A DNA stretch of 64,000 nucleotides from CAZYBO01 sp964645205 (GCA_964645205.1 CAZYBO010000004.1:62001-126000), one strand, 5' to 3'; shown: positions 36,437 to 45,450, numbered from the stretch's first letter. The notes: generated by a model from the letters alone, not told the origin. Translations and numbers: made by a program.

Positions 36437-37966
36437 GTGGTCGCACACGTCACCACCGTCGCATTCGAGGGCATCGACACCACCTCCATCGACGTGCAGG
36501 TGCAGATGTCGTCCGGCCTTCCGTCTTTCACCATCGTAGGGCTTCCCGATAAAGCCGTCGCCGAATCGCGCGAGCGCGTGCGCTCGGCCATCCATGCGCT
36601 CGGACTTTCACTACCGGCGAGGCGTATCGTGGTCAATCTTGCGCCTGCGGATATTCAAAAAGAAGGCAGCCATTTCGATTTGCCGATTGCGCTCGGTGTG
36701 CTCATCGCCATGAGCGTGCTGCCGCAGGACGAGCTGGAATCGTTCGTCGCGCTCGGCGAATTATCGCTTGATGGCGGGCTGCTGCCGGTCAACGGCGTGC
36801 TGCCCGCCGCGATGCACGCCTCCTCTTTGGGAAAGGGGCTGATCTGCCCCAAGCAATGCGGTGGCGAAGCGGCATGGGCGGGGATTTCGCCGATCCTCGC
36901 GCCGTCGTCGCTGCTGGCGCTTATCAACCATTTCAAAGGCACGCAGGTACTGTCCGACCCGCCCTGCTCGCTGGAAGAAGATACCTCGCGCGGCATGGAC
37001 ATGCGCGAAATCCGCGGGCAACACACCGCGCGGCGCGCGCTGGAAGTCGCCGCCGCCGGAGGCCACAACCTCCTCATGATTGGGCCACCCGGCGCAGGGA
37101 AATCCCTGCTCGCCTCATGCCTGCCGGGGATTTTGCCGCCGCTGGACGCGAAGGAAATTCTGGAAGCGAGCATGATCGCCTCGATTGCGGGCAAATTGGA
37201 AAATGGTAAGCTCAGCCGCAGGCGCCCGTTCCGCGAACCGCACCATTCCAGCTCGATGGCGGCGATGGTCGGTGGCGGCAAGCGCGCTGTACCGGGCGAA
37301 ATTTCGCTGGCGCATCACGGCGTGCTGTTCCTCGACGAATTGCCGGAATTTCCGCGCGCCGTTTTAGAATCGCTGCGCCAGCCGCTGGAATCGGGTAAAA
37401 TCAGCGTGGCGCGCGTGCAGGCGCATGTCACCTACCCCGCTCGGTTCCAACTACTTGCAGCCATGAATCCCTGCCGCTGCGGGTATCTCGACGATGCCGG
37501 GCGCGCCTGTAACAAAGCGCCGCGCTGCGCCATCGATTACCAGTCGAAAATCTCCGGGCCGTTGTTCGACCGTTTCGACATGGCCATCGACGTGCCCGAA
37601 GTCGCCACGCTCGACATGCTCAAGCAAACCACCGGTGAACCAAGCGCAGCAGTCGCCACCCGCGTGGCCGACGCGCGCGACGCCCAGCGCCAGCGTTTCG
37701 ACTCACTGGGACTGCCCTTCCGCACCAACGCGGAACTCCAAGGCGAAGTATTGCAACAATGCGTGAACCCCGACGATGCAGGCAAAGCCCTGCTCGAACA
37801 GGCCACCCACACTCTCAAGCTCTCCATGCGCGGCTACACCCGCGTCTTGCGCGTCGCACGCACCATCGCCGATTTAGATGCGGCGGAATCGGTATGTCAT
37901 CACCACATCGCCGAGGCACTATCGTACCGGCAGGTGCAGTTTAGCAGGTATCTGGAATCCGCCTAA
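36437..37966 (+). CDS. comM: YifB/ComM family AAA ATPase
   Basis: In this 509-residue protein, the N-terminal ChlI/Lon-like domain (SSGLPSFTIVGLPDKAVAESRERVRSA) is followed by a magnesium-chelatase-type AAA core. The core has Walker A GPPGAGKSLLA near residue 217, FREPHHSSSMAAMVGGG, and Walker B VLFLDELPEF. A Cys-containing segment MNPCRCGYLDDAGRAC and a C-terminal helical domain follow. ComM homologues are branch-migration helicases aiding natural transformation. It starts at GTG 36437; the frame upstream overlaps maf and lacks homology. Confidence 0.9.
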   Translation: MVAHVTTVAFEGIDTTSIDVQVQMSSGLPSFTIVGLPDKAVAESRERVRSAIHALGLSLPARRIVVNLAPADIQKEGSHFDLPIALGVLIAMSVLPQDELESFVALGELSLDGGLLPVNGVLPAAMHASSLGKGLICPKQCGGEAAWAGISPILAPSSLLALINHFKGTQVLSDPPCSLEEDTSRGMDMREIRGQHTARRALEVAAAGGHNLLMIGPPGAGKSLLASCLPGILPPLDAKEILEASMIASIAGKLENGKLSRRRPFREPHHSSSMAAMVGGGKRAVPGEISLAHHGVLFLDELPEFPRAVLESLRQPLESGKISVARVQAHVTYPARFQLLAAMNPCRCGYLDDAGRACNKAPRCAIDYQSKISGPLFDRFDMAIDVPEVATLDMLKQTTGEPSAAVATRVADARDAQRQRFDSLGLPFRTNAELQGEVLQQCVNPDDAGKALLEQATHTLKLSMRGYTRVLRVARTIADLDAAESVCHHHIAEALSYRQVQFSRYLESA

Positions 37967-38886
37967 AAGTGCCGGTAGCCCTTGCGTTCAATCACCATCG
38001 GCTCGCCGTCACCGTCCAACACGCGCACGCCCTTGCCTTCTTTGATTACCCCGATGCGGCTGCAATTTTGCGGCACATCGCCCGCCTTATCCGCAGGCAC
38101 GGTGAAGAGCAACTCGTAATCGTCGCCGCCGGTAAGCGCGTAATTCATTACCTGTTCCATGGATTTCGCCGCACCTGAAACCGGAAGCTGCGCGCAAACA
38201 ATCTCCGCCATTACGCCCGACGCCGCGCAGATATGCCCCATATCCTGCACCAGCCCGTCGGAAATATCCATGCAGGCGCTGGCGATGCCGTGCAGTTGCA
38301 GACCGAGCGCGAGGCGCGGTTCGGGCAGCAGGTAGCGCTGCTGTAAAAATACGTCGGCGGGAATTTTTCCCTGCAAGGATGCCAGCCCAAGCGCGCTATC
38401 GCCCAGCGTGCCGGATACATAGATAAAATCGCCCGGCTTCGCGCCCGCGCGGGTGAGCGCACGCCCCTTATCCACCGTGCCGAACGCGGTGAGCGAAAGC
38501 GAGAGCGTGCCGTGCGTGACGGTGGTGTCGCCACCGGCTAAATGAATACCGTATCGCTCTTGATCTTCGCGCAACCCCGTTGCAAACGCTGCAAACCACG
38601 CTTCATCCGTATCTTTCGGCAGCATGAGCGCAAGGACATACGCCAGCGGTTCCGCCCCCATCGCGGCGAGGTCGGAGAGGTTGGTGCGCAGTAATTTGCG
38701 TGCGATCAAATCGGGAGATTCGCTGCCTAAAAAATGCACGCCTGCGCTGATCGCATCCTTGGTGACGACGAGCTGCTTACCGGGCGGAATATCAAGCAGC
38801 CCCGCGTCGTCAGTGAGGTTCAGGCTGCCGGGAAATCCTTTCGCCAGCGGCGCGAAATAGGTGCGTATGAGGGAAAACTCATCCAT
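37963..38886 (-). CDS. thiL: Thiamine-monophosphate kinase
   Basis: This 307-residue protein phosphorylates thiamine monophosphate to thiamine pyrophosphate. The blocks are DDAGLLDIPPGKQLVVTKDA, LARKLLRTNLSDLAAMGAEP, GGDTTVTHGTLSLSLTAFG and MDISDGLVQDMGHIC. ATG 38886 (MDEFSLI) is chosen; the frame upstream runs into nusB. It overlaps nusB by eight bases and converges with comM by four bases. Confidence 0.95.
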   Translation of the reverse strand: MDEFSLIRTYFAPLAKGFPGSLNLTDDAGLLDIPPGKQLVVTKDAISAGVHFLGSESPDLIARKLLRTNLSDLAAMGAEPLAYVLALMLPKDTDEAWFAAFATGLREDQERYGIHLAGGDTTVTHGTLSLSLTAFGTVDKGRALTRAGAKPGDFIYVSGTLGDSALGLASLQGKIPADVFLQQRYLLPEPRLALGLQLHGIASACMDISDGLVQDMGHICAASGVMAEIVCAQLPVSGAAKSMEQVMNYALTGGDDYELLFTVPADKAGDVPQNCSRIGVIKEGKGVRVLDGDGEPMVIERKGYRHF

Positions 38887-39340
38887 GATCCGGCGCGAGG
38901 GCAGAGAGCAGCCCGTGCACGAAACCCGCTTCCGCATCGGCGAAGAAACTGCGCGACAGGCGGGTATATTCGTCGATCACGATCTTCGGGTTGGTGTCCT
39001 TGAAATAGATCATCTCGAACACGCCGCACTGCAAAATCGCCAGCAACAGCGGGCTCATGCGCGCGCGCGACCATTCCTTGCTCAGCTTGCTATCAATCTG
39101 TTTGTCAATATCGTGATGCCATTGCTCCACGCCGGACAATATATTCTCCAACAGCGTGTAGTTCGGCTCCACCGCCATGCCGACTTGCAGTTTCTGCTCG
39201 TCCTTATTGTTGGCGAGCTGCTTTTTCAGCGCGGCGACCTGTACTGCGGGGTCAGTGATTTCCTTATTGACCGACTGGCGGTAAAGACACTGCACGGCCG
39301 CCATACGCGCCGCCGATTTTTTCTGTAGGGAAGGATTCAT
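38879..39340 (-). CDS. nusB: Transcription antitermination factor NusB
   Basis: This 153-residue all-helical protein has KKSAARMAAVQCLYRQSV near the N-terminus and PLLLAILQCGVFEMIYFKD, KIVIDEYTRLSRSFF and GFVHGLLSALA near the end. With NusE it binds boxA RNA in ribosomal operons. Its place between ribH and thiL is the common alphaproteobacterial order. It overlaps ribH by four bases. Confidence 0.95.
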   Translation of the reverse strand: MNPSLQKKSAARMAAVQCLYRQSVNKEITDPAVQVAALKKQLANNKDEQKLQVGMAVEPNYTLLENILSGVEQWHHDIDKQIDSKLSKEWSRARMSPLLLAILQCGVFEMIYFKDTNPKIVIDEYTRLSRSFFADAEAGFVHGLLSALAPDHG

Positions 39341-39765
39341 ACGACTCCAAATTTGCGCTTAAGTTCGACCATGCGCAGGCAGGCCGCCACCGCGTCGCCG
39401 CCCTTGTTGCCCTGCGATACGTCAGCGCGCGCGCTCGCCTGCCCGAAGGTTTCCACGGTTAGGATGCCGTAGCCGATGGCGGCGTTTTGCTTCAGCGATA
39501 AATCCATCAGCCCGCGCGCGGATTCCGAGCAGACATAATCGTAATGCGTGGTTTCGCCGCGGATGACGCAGCCTAATGCTACGAACCCGTCATATTTCCC
39601 GTCGCTCATGGCAAAGCGTATGGCGGCGGGAATTTCAAACGCGCCGGGCACGTGGATTTCTTCCCAGTCCGCGCCCGCCGCTTCCAGCGCAGCAACCGCG
39701 CCTTTGAGCATCTCGTCGGAAATTTCAGGGTAAAAACGCGAGCTGACGATGAGGATGGTGGTCAT
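39337..39765 (-). CDS. ribH: 6,7-dimethyl-8-ribityllumazine synthase
   Basis: The 142-residue enzyme condenses the ribityl-aminouracil and dihydroxybutanone phosphate. The blocks VPGAFEIPAAIRFAM, DGFVALGCVIRGETTHYDYVC with the catalytic His, and GILTVETFGQASARAD are standard. It overlaps both ribBA and nusB by ATGA, so the block is translationally coupled. Confidence 0.96.
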   Translation of the reverse strand: MTTILIVSSRFYPEISDEMLKGAVAALEAAGADWEEIHVPGAFEIPAAIRFAMSDGKYDGFVALGCVIRGETTHYDYVCSESARGLMDLSLKQNAAIGYGILTVETFGQASARADVSQGNKGGDAVAACLRMVELKRKFGVV

Positions 39766-40880
39766 GATGATTTCGCCTCGATAGGATGATAGCCGCCGAT
39801 GGTCAGCCCATAGCCTTCGAGACCGATGATCGAGCGTTTGGAGTTGGAGAGCAATAGCATTTCGCGCACGCCGAGGTCGAGCAGTATCTGCGCGCCGATG
39901 CCGTAATCGCGCAAATCCATCGGCGCGTGCGGCTTTTCGCCGAGGCGCATGCGGACAAGGTCGGATACCGAAGTGCGGATCGGCTCACGGATGAGTACCA
40001 CCACGCCGCTGCCGTTCTTGTCGATCTCGCGCATGGAGGCCTGCAACAATCCGGCGCTCGGCGCCTGCGTGTCGCCCAGCATGTCCTGCAGTAAATTCAG
40101 CGCGTGCATGCGTACCAGCACGGGTTTTTTGGAATCGATGGTGCCTTTGACCAGCGCGATATGCTCGGCATATTCCAGCGTGCTGGTATAGACGATCATG
40201 CGAAATTCGCCGCCGAAGCTACTGGTAAAACTATTTTCCACCACACGTTTGACCAGCTTTTCCGAGCGCCTGCGGTAGGAGATCAGGTCGGCGATGGTGC
40301 CTATTTTCAGGCCGTGCGCTTGCGCAAACGTCACGAGGTCAGGCAGCCTTGCCATGGTGCCGTCGTCGTTCATGATCTCGCAGATAACGCCCGACGCATT
40401 CAGCCCCGCCAGATGCGCGATGTCCACCGCCGCTTCAGTATGACCCGCGCGCACGAGCACGCCGCCGTCGCGCGCCACCAGCGGGAAAATATGCCCCGGC
40501 GAGCCTATGTCATGCGCACCCTTGGCGGGGTCGATGGCGACTTGAATCGTGTGCGCACGATCCGCCGCCGAAATACCGGTGGTGACGCCCTCGCGCGCTT
40601 CGATGGAGACGGTAAACGCCGTCTGGTGGCGCGAGCTATTCTCGCGCGACATGAGGTTCAGCCCAAGCTGCTGCACGCGCTCCTGCGACAGCGCAAGGCA
40701 GATCAGCCCGCGCCCGTGCTTGGCCATGAAATTGATCGCCTGCGGGGTCGCCATCTGCGCGGGAATGACGAGGTCGCCCTCATTCTCACGCGCTTCATCA
40801 TCGACGAGGATGAACATGCGCCCGTTGCGGGCGTCCTCGATAATGTCCTCAGGCGGGGAAAGATATTCAGAATGCGGCAT
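39762..40880 (-). CDS. ribB: 3,4-dihydroxy-2-butanone 4-phosphate synthase with degenerate GTP cyclohydrolase II domain
   Basis: In this 372-residue fusion, residues 1-205 form a complete RibB domain (MFILVDDEARENEGDLVIPA, HGRGLICLALS, HTEAAVDIAHLAG). The C-terminal part aligns with GTP cyclohydrolase II but has lost the three zinc-binding Cys: the usual VHSECLTGD...RCDCG region is here RMHALNLLQDMLGD...APSAG. The usual RQEGRGIGL reads REPIRTSV. A separate ribA elsewhere would therefore be needed. ATG 40880 is chosen over upstream ATGs by alignment. Confidence 0.92.
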   Translation of the reverse strand: MPHSEYLSPPEDIIEDARNGRMFILVDDEARENEGDLVIPAQMATPQAINFMAKHGRGLICLALSQERVQQLGLNLMSRENSSRHQTAFTVSIEAREGVTTGISAADRAHTIQVAIDPAKGAHDIGSPGHIFPLVARDGGVLVRAGHTEAAVDIAHLAGLNASGVICEIMNDDGTMARLPDLVTFAQAHGLKIGTIADLISYRRRSEKLVKRVVENSFTSSFGGEFRMIVYTSTLEYAEHIALVKGTIDSKKPVLVRMHALNLLQDMLGDTQAPSAGLLQASMREIDKNGSGVVVLIREPIRTSVSDLVRMRLGEKPHAPMDLRDYGIGAQILLDLGVREMLLLSNSKRSIIGLEGYGLTIGGYHPIEAKSS

Positions 40881-40882
40881 GG

Positions 40883-41461
40883 TTATTTCTGTAACAAGCG
40901 TTCGGCATAACGCGCGATTAAATCGATTTCGATATTCAGCGAATCCCCGGCTTTGCGCTCGCCGAGCGTGGTATTCTGCCATGTGTGAGGGATGATGTTA
41001 ACCCAAAACCGGGCGCCATCAACTTTATTTACCGTCAGCGACACACCGTCCAGCGTGACCGAGCCTTTTTGCGCGATAAACCTGGACAGTCCGGCAGGCG
41101 CTTCAAGGCACAACACGCGCGAATCGCCTGCGGGTTCGATGGACAGAATACGCGCCGCGCCATCCACATGGCCGGACACCATATGCCCGTCCAGCGCGTC
41201 GCCCAGTCTCAGCGCGCGCTCTAAATTCAGTTTTTTACCCTGCTCCCACTGGCCGGGGGCGGTGCAGTTTACGGTTTCCGCAGAAAGCTCCGCGGAAAAC
41301 CAGCCATCGCCATGCGCCACCACGGTCAGGCACGCGCCGTTGCAGGCGATGGATTCACCCGCCTTAAGCCCGCCGAAGGGAGCGCGCACGGTGATGCGCA
41401 GGCTTGCGCCAGTTTCCGCCTTTTCGATAAGGCCGATATCGCTGATAATGCCGGTGAACAT
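40883..41461 (-). CDS. ribE: Riboflavin synthase alpha chain
   Basis: The 192-residue protein has two repeated lumazine-binding domains: MFTGIISDIGLIEKAE with GESIACNGACLTVV, and LDGHMVSGHVDGAARI with KGSVTLDGVSLTVNKVD. It dismutates two lumazine molecules into riboflavin and the pyrimidine intermediate. It sits two bases before ribBA in the riboflavin block. Confidence 0.96.
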   Translation of the reverse strand: MFTGIISDIGLIEKAETGASLRITVRAPFGGLKAGESIACNGACLTVVAHGDGWFSAELSAETVNCTAPGQWEQGKKLNLERALRLGDALDGHMVSGHVDGAARILSIEPAGDSRVLCLEAPAGLSRFIAQKGSVTLDGVSLTVNKVDGARFWVNIIPHTWQNTTLGERKAGDSLNIEIDLIARYAERLLQK

Positions 41462-41473
41462 AAGGCTTAGTTA

Positions 41474-42565
41474 TTAATCCCTTACCCGGTAAATTTCCAG
41501 CATATCTTCGTCGAATGCGCGGGTTTCCTGCAGTTTATAGCGTTTTTCCGCCAGCCATGCCGGTAAATCGCCGCTTACGAGCGCAGGCTTGCCGCCCTTA
41601 CCCACTATAACCGGCGCGCGGAACCAGTAGATTTCATCCACCAGCCCGCTTTCCAGGAACGAGGTGGTGAGCGCCTGCCCGCCTTCCACGAGTAAACGGG
41701 TAATACCGCGCCCGGCGAGTAGCGCAAGCGCCTCCCCTATATTTTTGTCATCCTGAACGAAGTGAAGGATCTTTCTTGCGCCGTGCGAGGTAGCCAGATC
41801 CTTCACTTCGTTCAGGATGACATTCTTTGTCATCACCCATACCGGCACTTCGCCTGTCGTTTTCGCAAGCTGCGAATCCGGCGGCAGGCGATTCTGCGAA
41901 TCGAACAGCACGCGCACGGGCGAGCAATCTTCCAGCCCCGGCAGGCGGCAGGTGAGCAGCGGATCGTCGGCGAGTACGGTGCCGATACCGGTGGCGATGG
42001 CGTCGTAGCGGCTGCGCAGCATATGGCCCCATGCGCGCGAGGCTTCGTTCGTAATCCAGCGGTTGCCGGGGTTGGTGATCTTCCCATCCTGCGACGTGGC
42101 GATTTTGAGCGCGACGTAGGGGCGTTTCTTTTTGATGACAGAGAAGAACCCACAATTAAGTGCAACCGCCTCTTCGCGGCACACATCCTCGACCACTTCG
42201 ATCCCGGCTGCACGCAATTTTGCAATCCCCTGCCCGTTGACTTTCAGGTTGGGATCGCGGCAGGCAACGACTACGCGCGCAATAGCTGCTGCAATAACGG
42301 CATCCGCACACGGCGTTGTTTTACCGTGGTGGGAACATGGCTCAAGCGTCACGTATAAGGTTGCGCCCTGCGCGCGGCCACCGGCTTGTGCAAGCGCCTG
42401 CGGTTCGGCGTGCGGGCGTCCGCCCCTACCCGTACTGCCGACGCCCACGATTTGCCCCCCCTGCACGACGACCGCGCCAACGGACGGGTTTGGCCATGTC
42501 TGGCCGAGATTGCGCCGCGCATGCATGAGCGCGACGTGCATCAGGCGCCTTGATGCGTCGTTCAT
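41474..42565 (-). CDS. ribD: Riboflavin biosynthesis deaminase/reductase with in-frame repeat insert
   Basis: In this 363-residue bifunctional enzyme, the N-terminal deaminase has the zinc motifs HAEPQAL and PCSHHGKTTPCADAV. The C-terminal reductase has KIATSQDGKI, SRYDAIATGIGTVLADDPLLTCR and ITRLLVEGG. Between VPVWVMTK and GEALALLAGRG a 77-base perfect palindrome (41746-41822) encodes KNVILNEVKDL...KILHFVQDDKN, replacing or enlarging a loop. ATG 42565 is chosen to give the family N-terminus. Confidence 0.94.
   Translation of the reverse strand: MNDASRRLMHVALMHARRNLGQTWPNPSVGAVVVQGGQIVGVGSTGRGGRPHAEPQALAQAGGRAQGATLYVTLEPCSHHGKTTPCADAVIAAAIARVVVACRDPNLKVNGQGIAKLRAAGIEVVEDVCREEAVALNCGFFSVIKKKRPYVALKIATSQDGKITNPGNRWITNEASRAWGHMLRSRYDAIATGIGTVLADDPLLTCRLPGLEDCSPVRVLFDSQNRLPPDSQLAKTTGEVPVWVMTKNVILNEVKDLATSHGARKILHFVQDDKNIGEALALLAGRGITRLLVEGGQALTTSFLESGLVDEIYWFRAPVIVGKGGKPALVSGDLPAWLAEKRYKLQETRAFDEDMLEIYRVRD
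41746..41822. repeat. Perfect 27-base inverted repeat in frame in ribD (TGTCATCCTGA family)
   Basis: The left arm 41746-41772 and right arm 41796-41822 are exact reverse complements of 27 bases, separated by 23 bases. The arm begins TGTCATCCTGAACGAAG and ends GAAGGATCT, as in the intergenic 9001-9078 copy. Both arms lie in an open frame of ribD. Confidence 0.93.
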
Positions 42566-42572
42566 AGCATGA

Positions 42573-42818
42573 TTATTGGGAAGGCGTGGGCGCGGGTACG
42601 AACGGTTTACGCGCTTCCTGCCCAGTTTCGGCAGGCTGTGCCTGCGTTTCAGCAGCTGGCTCACCCTTCGCCATCTCGCTGCGTTCCTGGCCGCTGCCGG
42701 TGATGCATTGCCAGTGATAGCAACGCTCGCCGATCACGGGCATGTGGGTGTTCGCCCAGTTTTCAATCGACTGGCAGCCTGTCATCAGCATTACAGGCAA
42801 TAAATAAACTACGCGCAT
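42573..42818 (-). CDS. Small lipoprotein
   Basis: In this 81-residue protein, a short signal sequence MRVVYLLPVMLMTGCQS contains a lipobox (LMTGC), predicting a lipid-anchored Cys. The mature part is Glu/Pro/Ala-rich (AETQAQPAETGQEARKPF). No domain is recognised. ATG 42818 is preferred to GTG 42824; the G-rich end of nrdR provides a ribosome-binding site. It lies between nrdR and ribD, seven bases before ribD. Confidence 0.7.
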   Translation of the reverse strand: MRVVYLLPVMLMTGCQSIENWANTHMPVIGERCYHWQCITGSGQERSEMAKGEPAAETQAQPAETGQEARKPFVPAPTPSQ

Positions 42819-42820
42819 GT

Positions 42821-43279
42821 TCACCCCCCGTTTCCGCCGAGTTCTTCGACAATATCCTCGAAATCCTTGGCTTCGCGGAAATCGCGGTATACGGAAGCGA
42901 AGCGGATATAGGCCACCGTGTCGGCTTTTTTCAGTTCTTCCATCACGATCTTACCGATCATCGCGGTGGGGATTTCGTTTTCACCGAGGCTTTCGAGCTT
43001 CTGTGCGATGCGCGTTACCAGTTGTTCGATCTGCTCCTGCGTAACCGGTCGTTTGCGCAGCGCCATATTCACCGAGCGCGCGAGCTTGTCGCGGTCGAAC
43101 ATGCGGCGCTCGCCGTTTTTCTTGAGCACGGTGAGTTCACGCAACTGCACGCGCTCAAAGGTGGTAAAACGCGAGTTGCATTCCGGGCAATAGCGTCTGC
43201 GGCGGATAGTCAGGCCGTCATCGCTCGGCCGTGAATCTTTCACCTGTGTATCGGCATAGCCGCAGAATGGGCATTTCAT
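42821..43279 (-). CDS. nrdR: Transcriptional repressor NrdR
   Basis: This 152-residue repressor of ribonucleotide reductase genes has an N-terminal zinc ribbon (MKCPFCGYADTQVKDSRP and RYCPECNSRFTTFERVQL) and an ATP-cone domain (VLKKNGERRMFDRDKLARSV). It senses ATP/dATP and binds NrdR boxes. The glyA-nrdR-ribD order is frequent in alphaproteobacteria. It is four bases downstream of glyA. Confidence 0.97.
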   Translation of the reverse strand: MKCPFCGYADTQVKDSRPSDDGLTIRRRRYCPECNSRFTTFERVQLRELTVLKKNGERRMFDRDKLARSVNMALRKRPVTQEQIEQLVTRIAQKLESLGENEIPTAMIGKIVMEELKKADTVAYIRFASVYRDFREAKDFEDIVEELGGNGG

Positions 43280-43282
43280 AGA

Positions 43283-44602
43283 TTATCCCTGTTTCAGCCC
43301 CGGATAAATCGGGAAGCGTTTGCACAGCGTTTCGACTTCGGCACGCACCTTCTTTTCCACCGCACCGTTATCTTCCGGGTTGGCGGCCAGTCCGTCTAGC
43401 ACATCGCCGATTAACTCGCCGATCTGCCTGAATTCCGCGACGCCGAACCCGCGCGTGGTGCCTGCGGGCGTACCTAAGCGCACACCGGAGGTGACAAACG
43501 GTTTTTCGGGATCGAACGGGATCGCGTTTTTATTACAGGTAAGGCCTGCGCGCTCGAGGCTCGCTTCGGCGGCCTTGCCGGTAAGTTTTTTCGGGCGGAG
43601 GTCGACCAGCATCAGGTGATTATCCGTGCCACCGGCAACGATATTCACGCCACGTTTCACCAGCGTATCCGCCAGCGCGCGCGCATTATCCACCACCGCC
43701 TTGCCGTACACTTTGAACGACGGCTGCAATGCCTCGCCGAACGCCACCGCTTTGGCGGCGATCACATGCATCAGCGGGCCGCCCTGTATGCCGGGGAAGA
43801 TCGCCGAGTTGAGCTTTTTGCCCAGCTCTTCGTCGTTGGAGAGGATCATGCCGCCGCGCGGACCGCGCAGCGTTTTATGTGTCGTCGTAGTCACCACATG
43901 CGCGTGCGGCAGCGGGCTCGGATACGCACCGGCCGCGACAAGCCCCGCGACATGCGCCATATCGACCATCAGATATGCGCCGACGCTGTCGGCGATCTTG
44001 CGGAAACGCGCCCAGTCCACCGTGCGCGAATAGGCCGAGAACCCGGCGATGATCATTTTCGGGTTATGTTCCTTCGCAAGACGTTCCACTTCTTCGTAAT
44101 CGATCAGGCCAGTGTCCTGCTTCACACCGTACTGTACCGCCTTGAACCACTTGCCCGATTGATTGGGAGCAGCACCGTGCGTCAGGTGACCGCCAGCCGC
44201 CAGCGACTGGCCGAGTATAACATCTCCCGGCTGCAGCAGCGTCATGAACACGCCTTGGTTCGCCTGCGAGCCGGAGTTGGGCTGTACGTTCGCATAAGCG
44301 CAGCTGAACAGCTTTTTCGCGCGGTCAATCGCCAGTTGCTCGGCTTTATCGACATATTCGCAGCCGCCGTAATAGCGCTTGCCGGGATACCCTTCCGCGT
44401 ATTTGTTCGTGAGCACCGTGCCCTGCGCCTGCAACACCGCACGGCTCACAATATTTTCTGACGCGATCAGTTCGATCTGGGTCTGCTGGCGATGCAGCTC
44501 CTCCTGCGCGGCAGCGAAGATTTCGGGATCGGCATTGGCAAGAGAGGTATTGAAGTAATCGTTCATGATCGGCTCTATTTTCTTGGTTGCTGCGGTGCTC
44601 AT
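43283..44602 (-). CDS. glyA: Serine hydroxymethyltransferase
   Basis: The 439-residue PLP enzyme interconverts serine and glycine with tetrahydrofolate. Blocks include IELIASENIVSRAVLQAQG, TNKYAEGYPGKRYYGGCEYVD, VDMAHVAGLVAAG and TTTHKTLRGPRGGMIL with the PLP lysine. The start at 44602 overlaps the previous stop by ATGA; an internal ATG at 44566 is closer to the usual N-terminus, so the true start is uncertain. Confidence 0.96.
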   Translation of the reverse strand: MSTAATKKIEPIMNDYFNTSLANADPEIFAAAQEELHRQQTQIELIASENIVSRAVLQAQGTVLTNKYAEGYPGKRYYGGCEYVDKAEQLAIDRAKKLFSCAYANVQPNSGSQANQGVFMTLLQPGDVILGQSLAAGGHLTHGAAPNQSGKWFKAVQYGVKQDTGLIDYEEVERLAKEHNPKMIIAGFSAYSRTVDWARFRKIADSVGAYLMVDMAHVAGLVAAGAYPSPLPHAHVVTTTTHKTLRGPRGGMILSNDEELGKKLNSAIFPGIQGGPLMHVIAAKAVAFGEALQPSFKVYGKAVVDNARALADTLVKRGVNIVAGGTDNHLMLVDLRPKKLTGKAAEASLERAGLTCNKNAIPFDPEKPFVTSGVRLGTPAGTTRGFGVAEFRQIGELIGDVLDGLAANPEDNGAVEKKVRAEVETLCKRFPIYPGLKQG

Positions 44603-44946
44603 GCGCGTCCCCGCACGGTTGTTTTTTTGCCTCTGGAATCACCCAGAATTTCGGCGGCGTTTTGTAATGCGCGGCTAATTTTTTCGCCATCCGCCCTGCC
44701 TTCGGCCAGCGTAGGCGGAAGGCCTTCCCATTCCTCGACCCGCCTTAATTCCGATTTCATACGTTTCACTTTGGATTCAGTCCACACATCTTCGCCCAGA
44801 AGAGCCAGCACTTCGGCGGCGCCTTTAATTTCCGGTCCGTTCGTCGCGAATTCAAAGCGGGAAAGCTGCTCTGCATACTCCTGAAGCCCCGAAATTCTTT
44901 CCCGCAATTCCTTGCTCAACGGATTATTTATCTGTTTACTGGACAT
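44599..44946 (-). CDS. Hypothetical protein, 115 residues
   Basis: This protein is not recognised. It is helical and charged (SKELRERISGLQEYAEQLSRF, KVKRMKSELRRVEEWEGLPP) without signal or membrane segment. A strong AAGGAGAAG site precedes the ATG. It lies between rpiB and glyA and overlaps glyA by ATGA, so the three genes likely form one transcript. Confidence 0.6.
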   Translation of the reverse strand: MSSKQINNPLSKELRERISGLQEYAEQLSRFEFATNGPEIKGAAEVLALLGEDVWTESKVKRMKSELRRVEEWEGLPPTLAEGRADGEKISRALQNAAEILGDSRGKKTTVRGRA

Positions 44947-44973
44947 CTTTCTTCTCCTTAAATATTACGTACG

Positions 44974-45408
44974 CTATCCTAATTTTTCTACACGCCCCGC
45001 GTGCCTGCCGCCTTCAAAGGCGGTATTCAGGAAACGCTTCAGCGCTTCTTTCGCAACGTCCGCGCCCGTAAGCCGCGCGCCTAAGCACAGCACGTTCGCG
45101 TCGTTATGCCGGCGCGACAATTCGGCCGATAGCCCGTCATGGCAGAGCGCCGCGCGCACGCGCTTATGCCGGTTGGCGGCAATCGACATACCGATGCCCG
45201 ACCCGCAGATAAGCACGCCCATCGCACCGGGCGTTTTTTCGATCACGTCGGCAAGCGCGTGCGCATAATCGGGATAGTCCACCGACTGCGCGCTGTTCGT
45301 GCCCAAATCCTGCACCTCGAAACCCATATCCTTGAGTTCCTGTTTCAGCGATTCTTTCAATTCGATTCCGGCGTGATCGCTGGCTATGGCAATGGTTTTT
45401 GCGTTCAT
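44974..45408 (-). CDS. rpiB: Ribose 5-phosphate isomerase B
   Basis: The 144-residue enzyme interconverts ribose 5-phosphate and ribulose 5-phosphate. The blocks are IAIASDHAGIELKESL, VDYPDYAHALADVIE and GVLICGSGIGMSIAANRHKRVRAAL with the conserved Cys. It leads the glyA operon, as in many alphaproteobacteria. Confidence 0.95.
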   Translation of the reverse strand: MNAKTIAIASDHAGIELKESLKQELKDMGFEVQDLGTNSAQSVDYPDYAHALADVIEKTPGAMGVLICGSGIGMSIAANRHKRVRAALCHDGLSAELSRRHNDANVLCLGARLTGADVAKEALKRFLNTAFEGGRHAGRVEKLG

Positions 45409-45422
45409 GCTAATACTATATA

Positions 45423-45450
45423 TAGACTGGCATTTCTGCCATGTTATGAT
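45423..45450 (+). promoter_or_regulatory. Candidate promoter for the TauE gene
   Basis: TAGACT (45423-45428) and TATGAT (45445-45450) are 16 bases apart. A small inverted repeat TGGCA/TGCCA (45428-45441) lies in the spacer. Confidence 0.4.
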
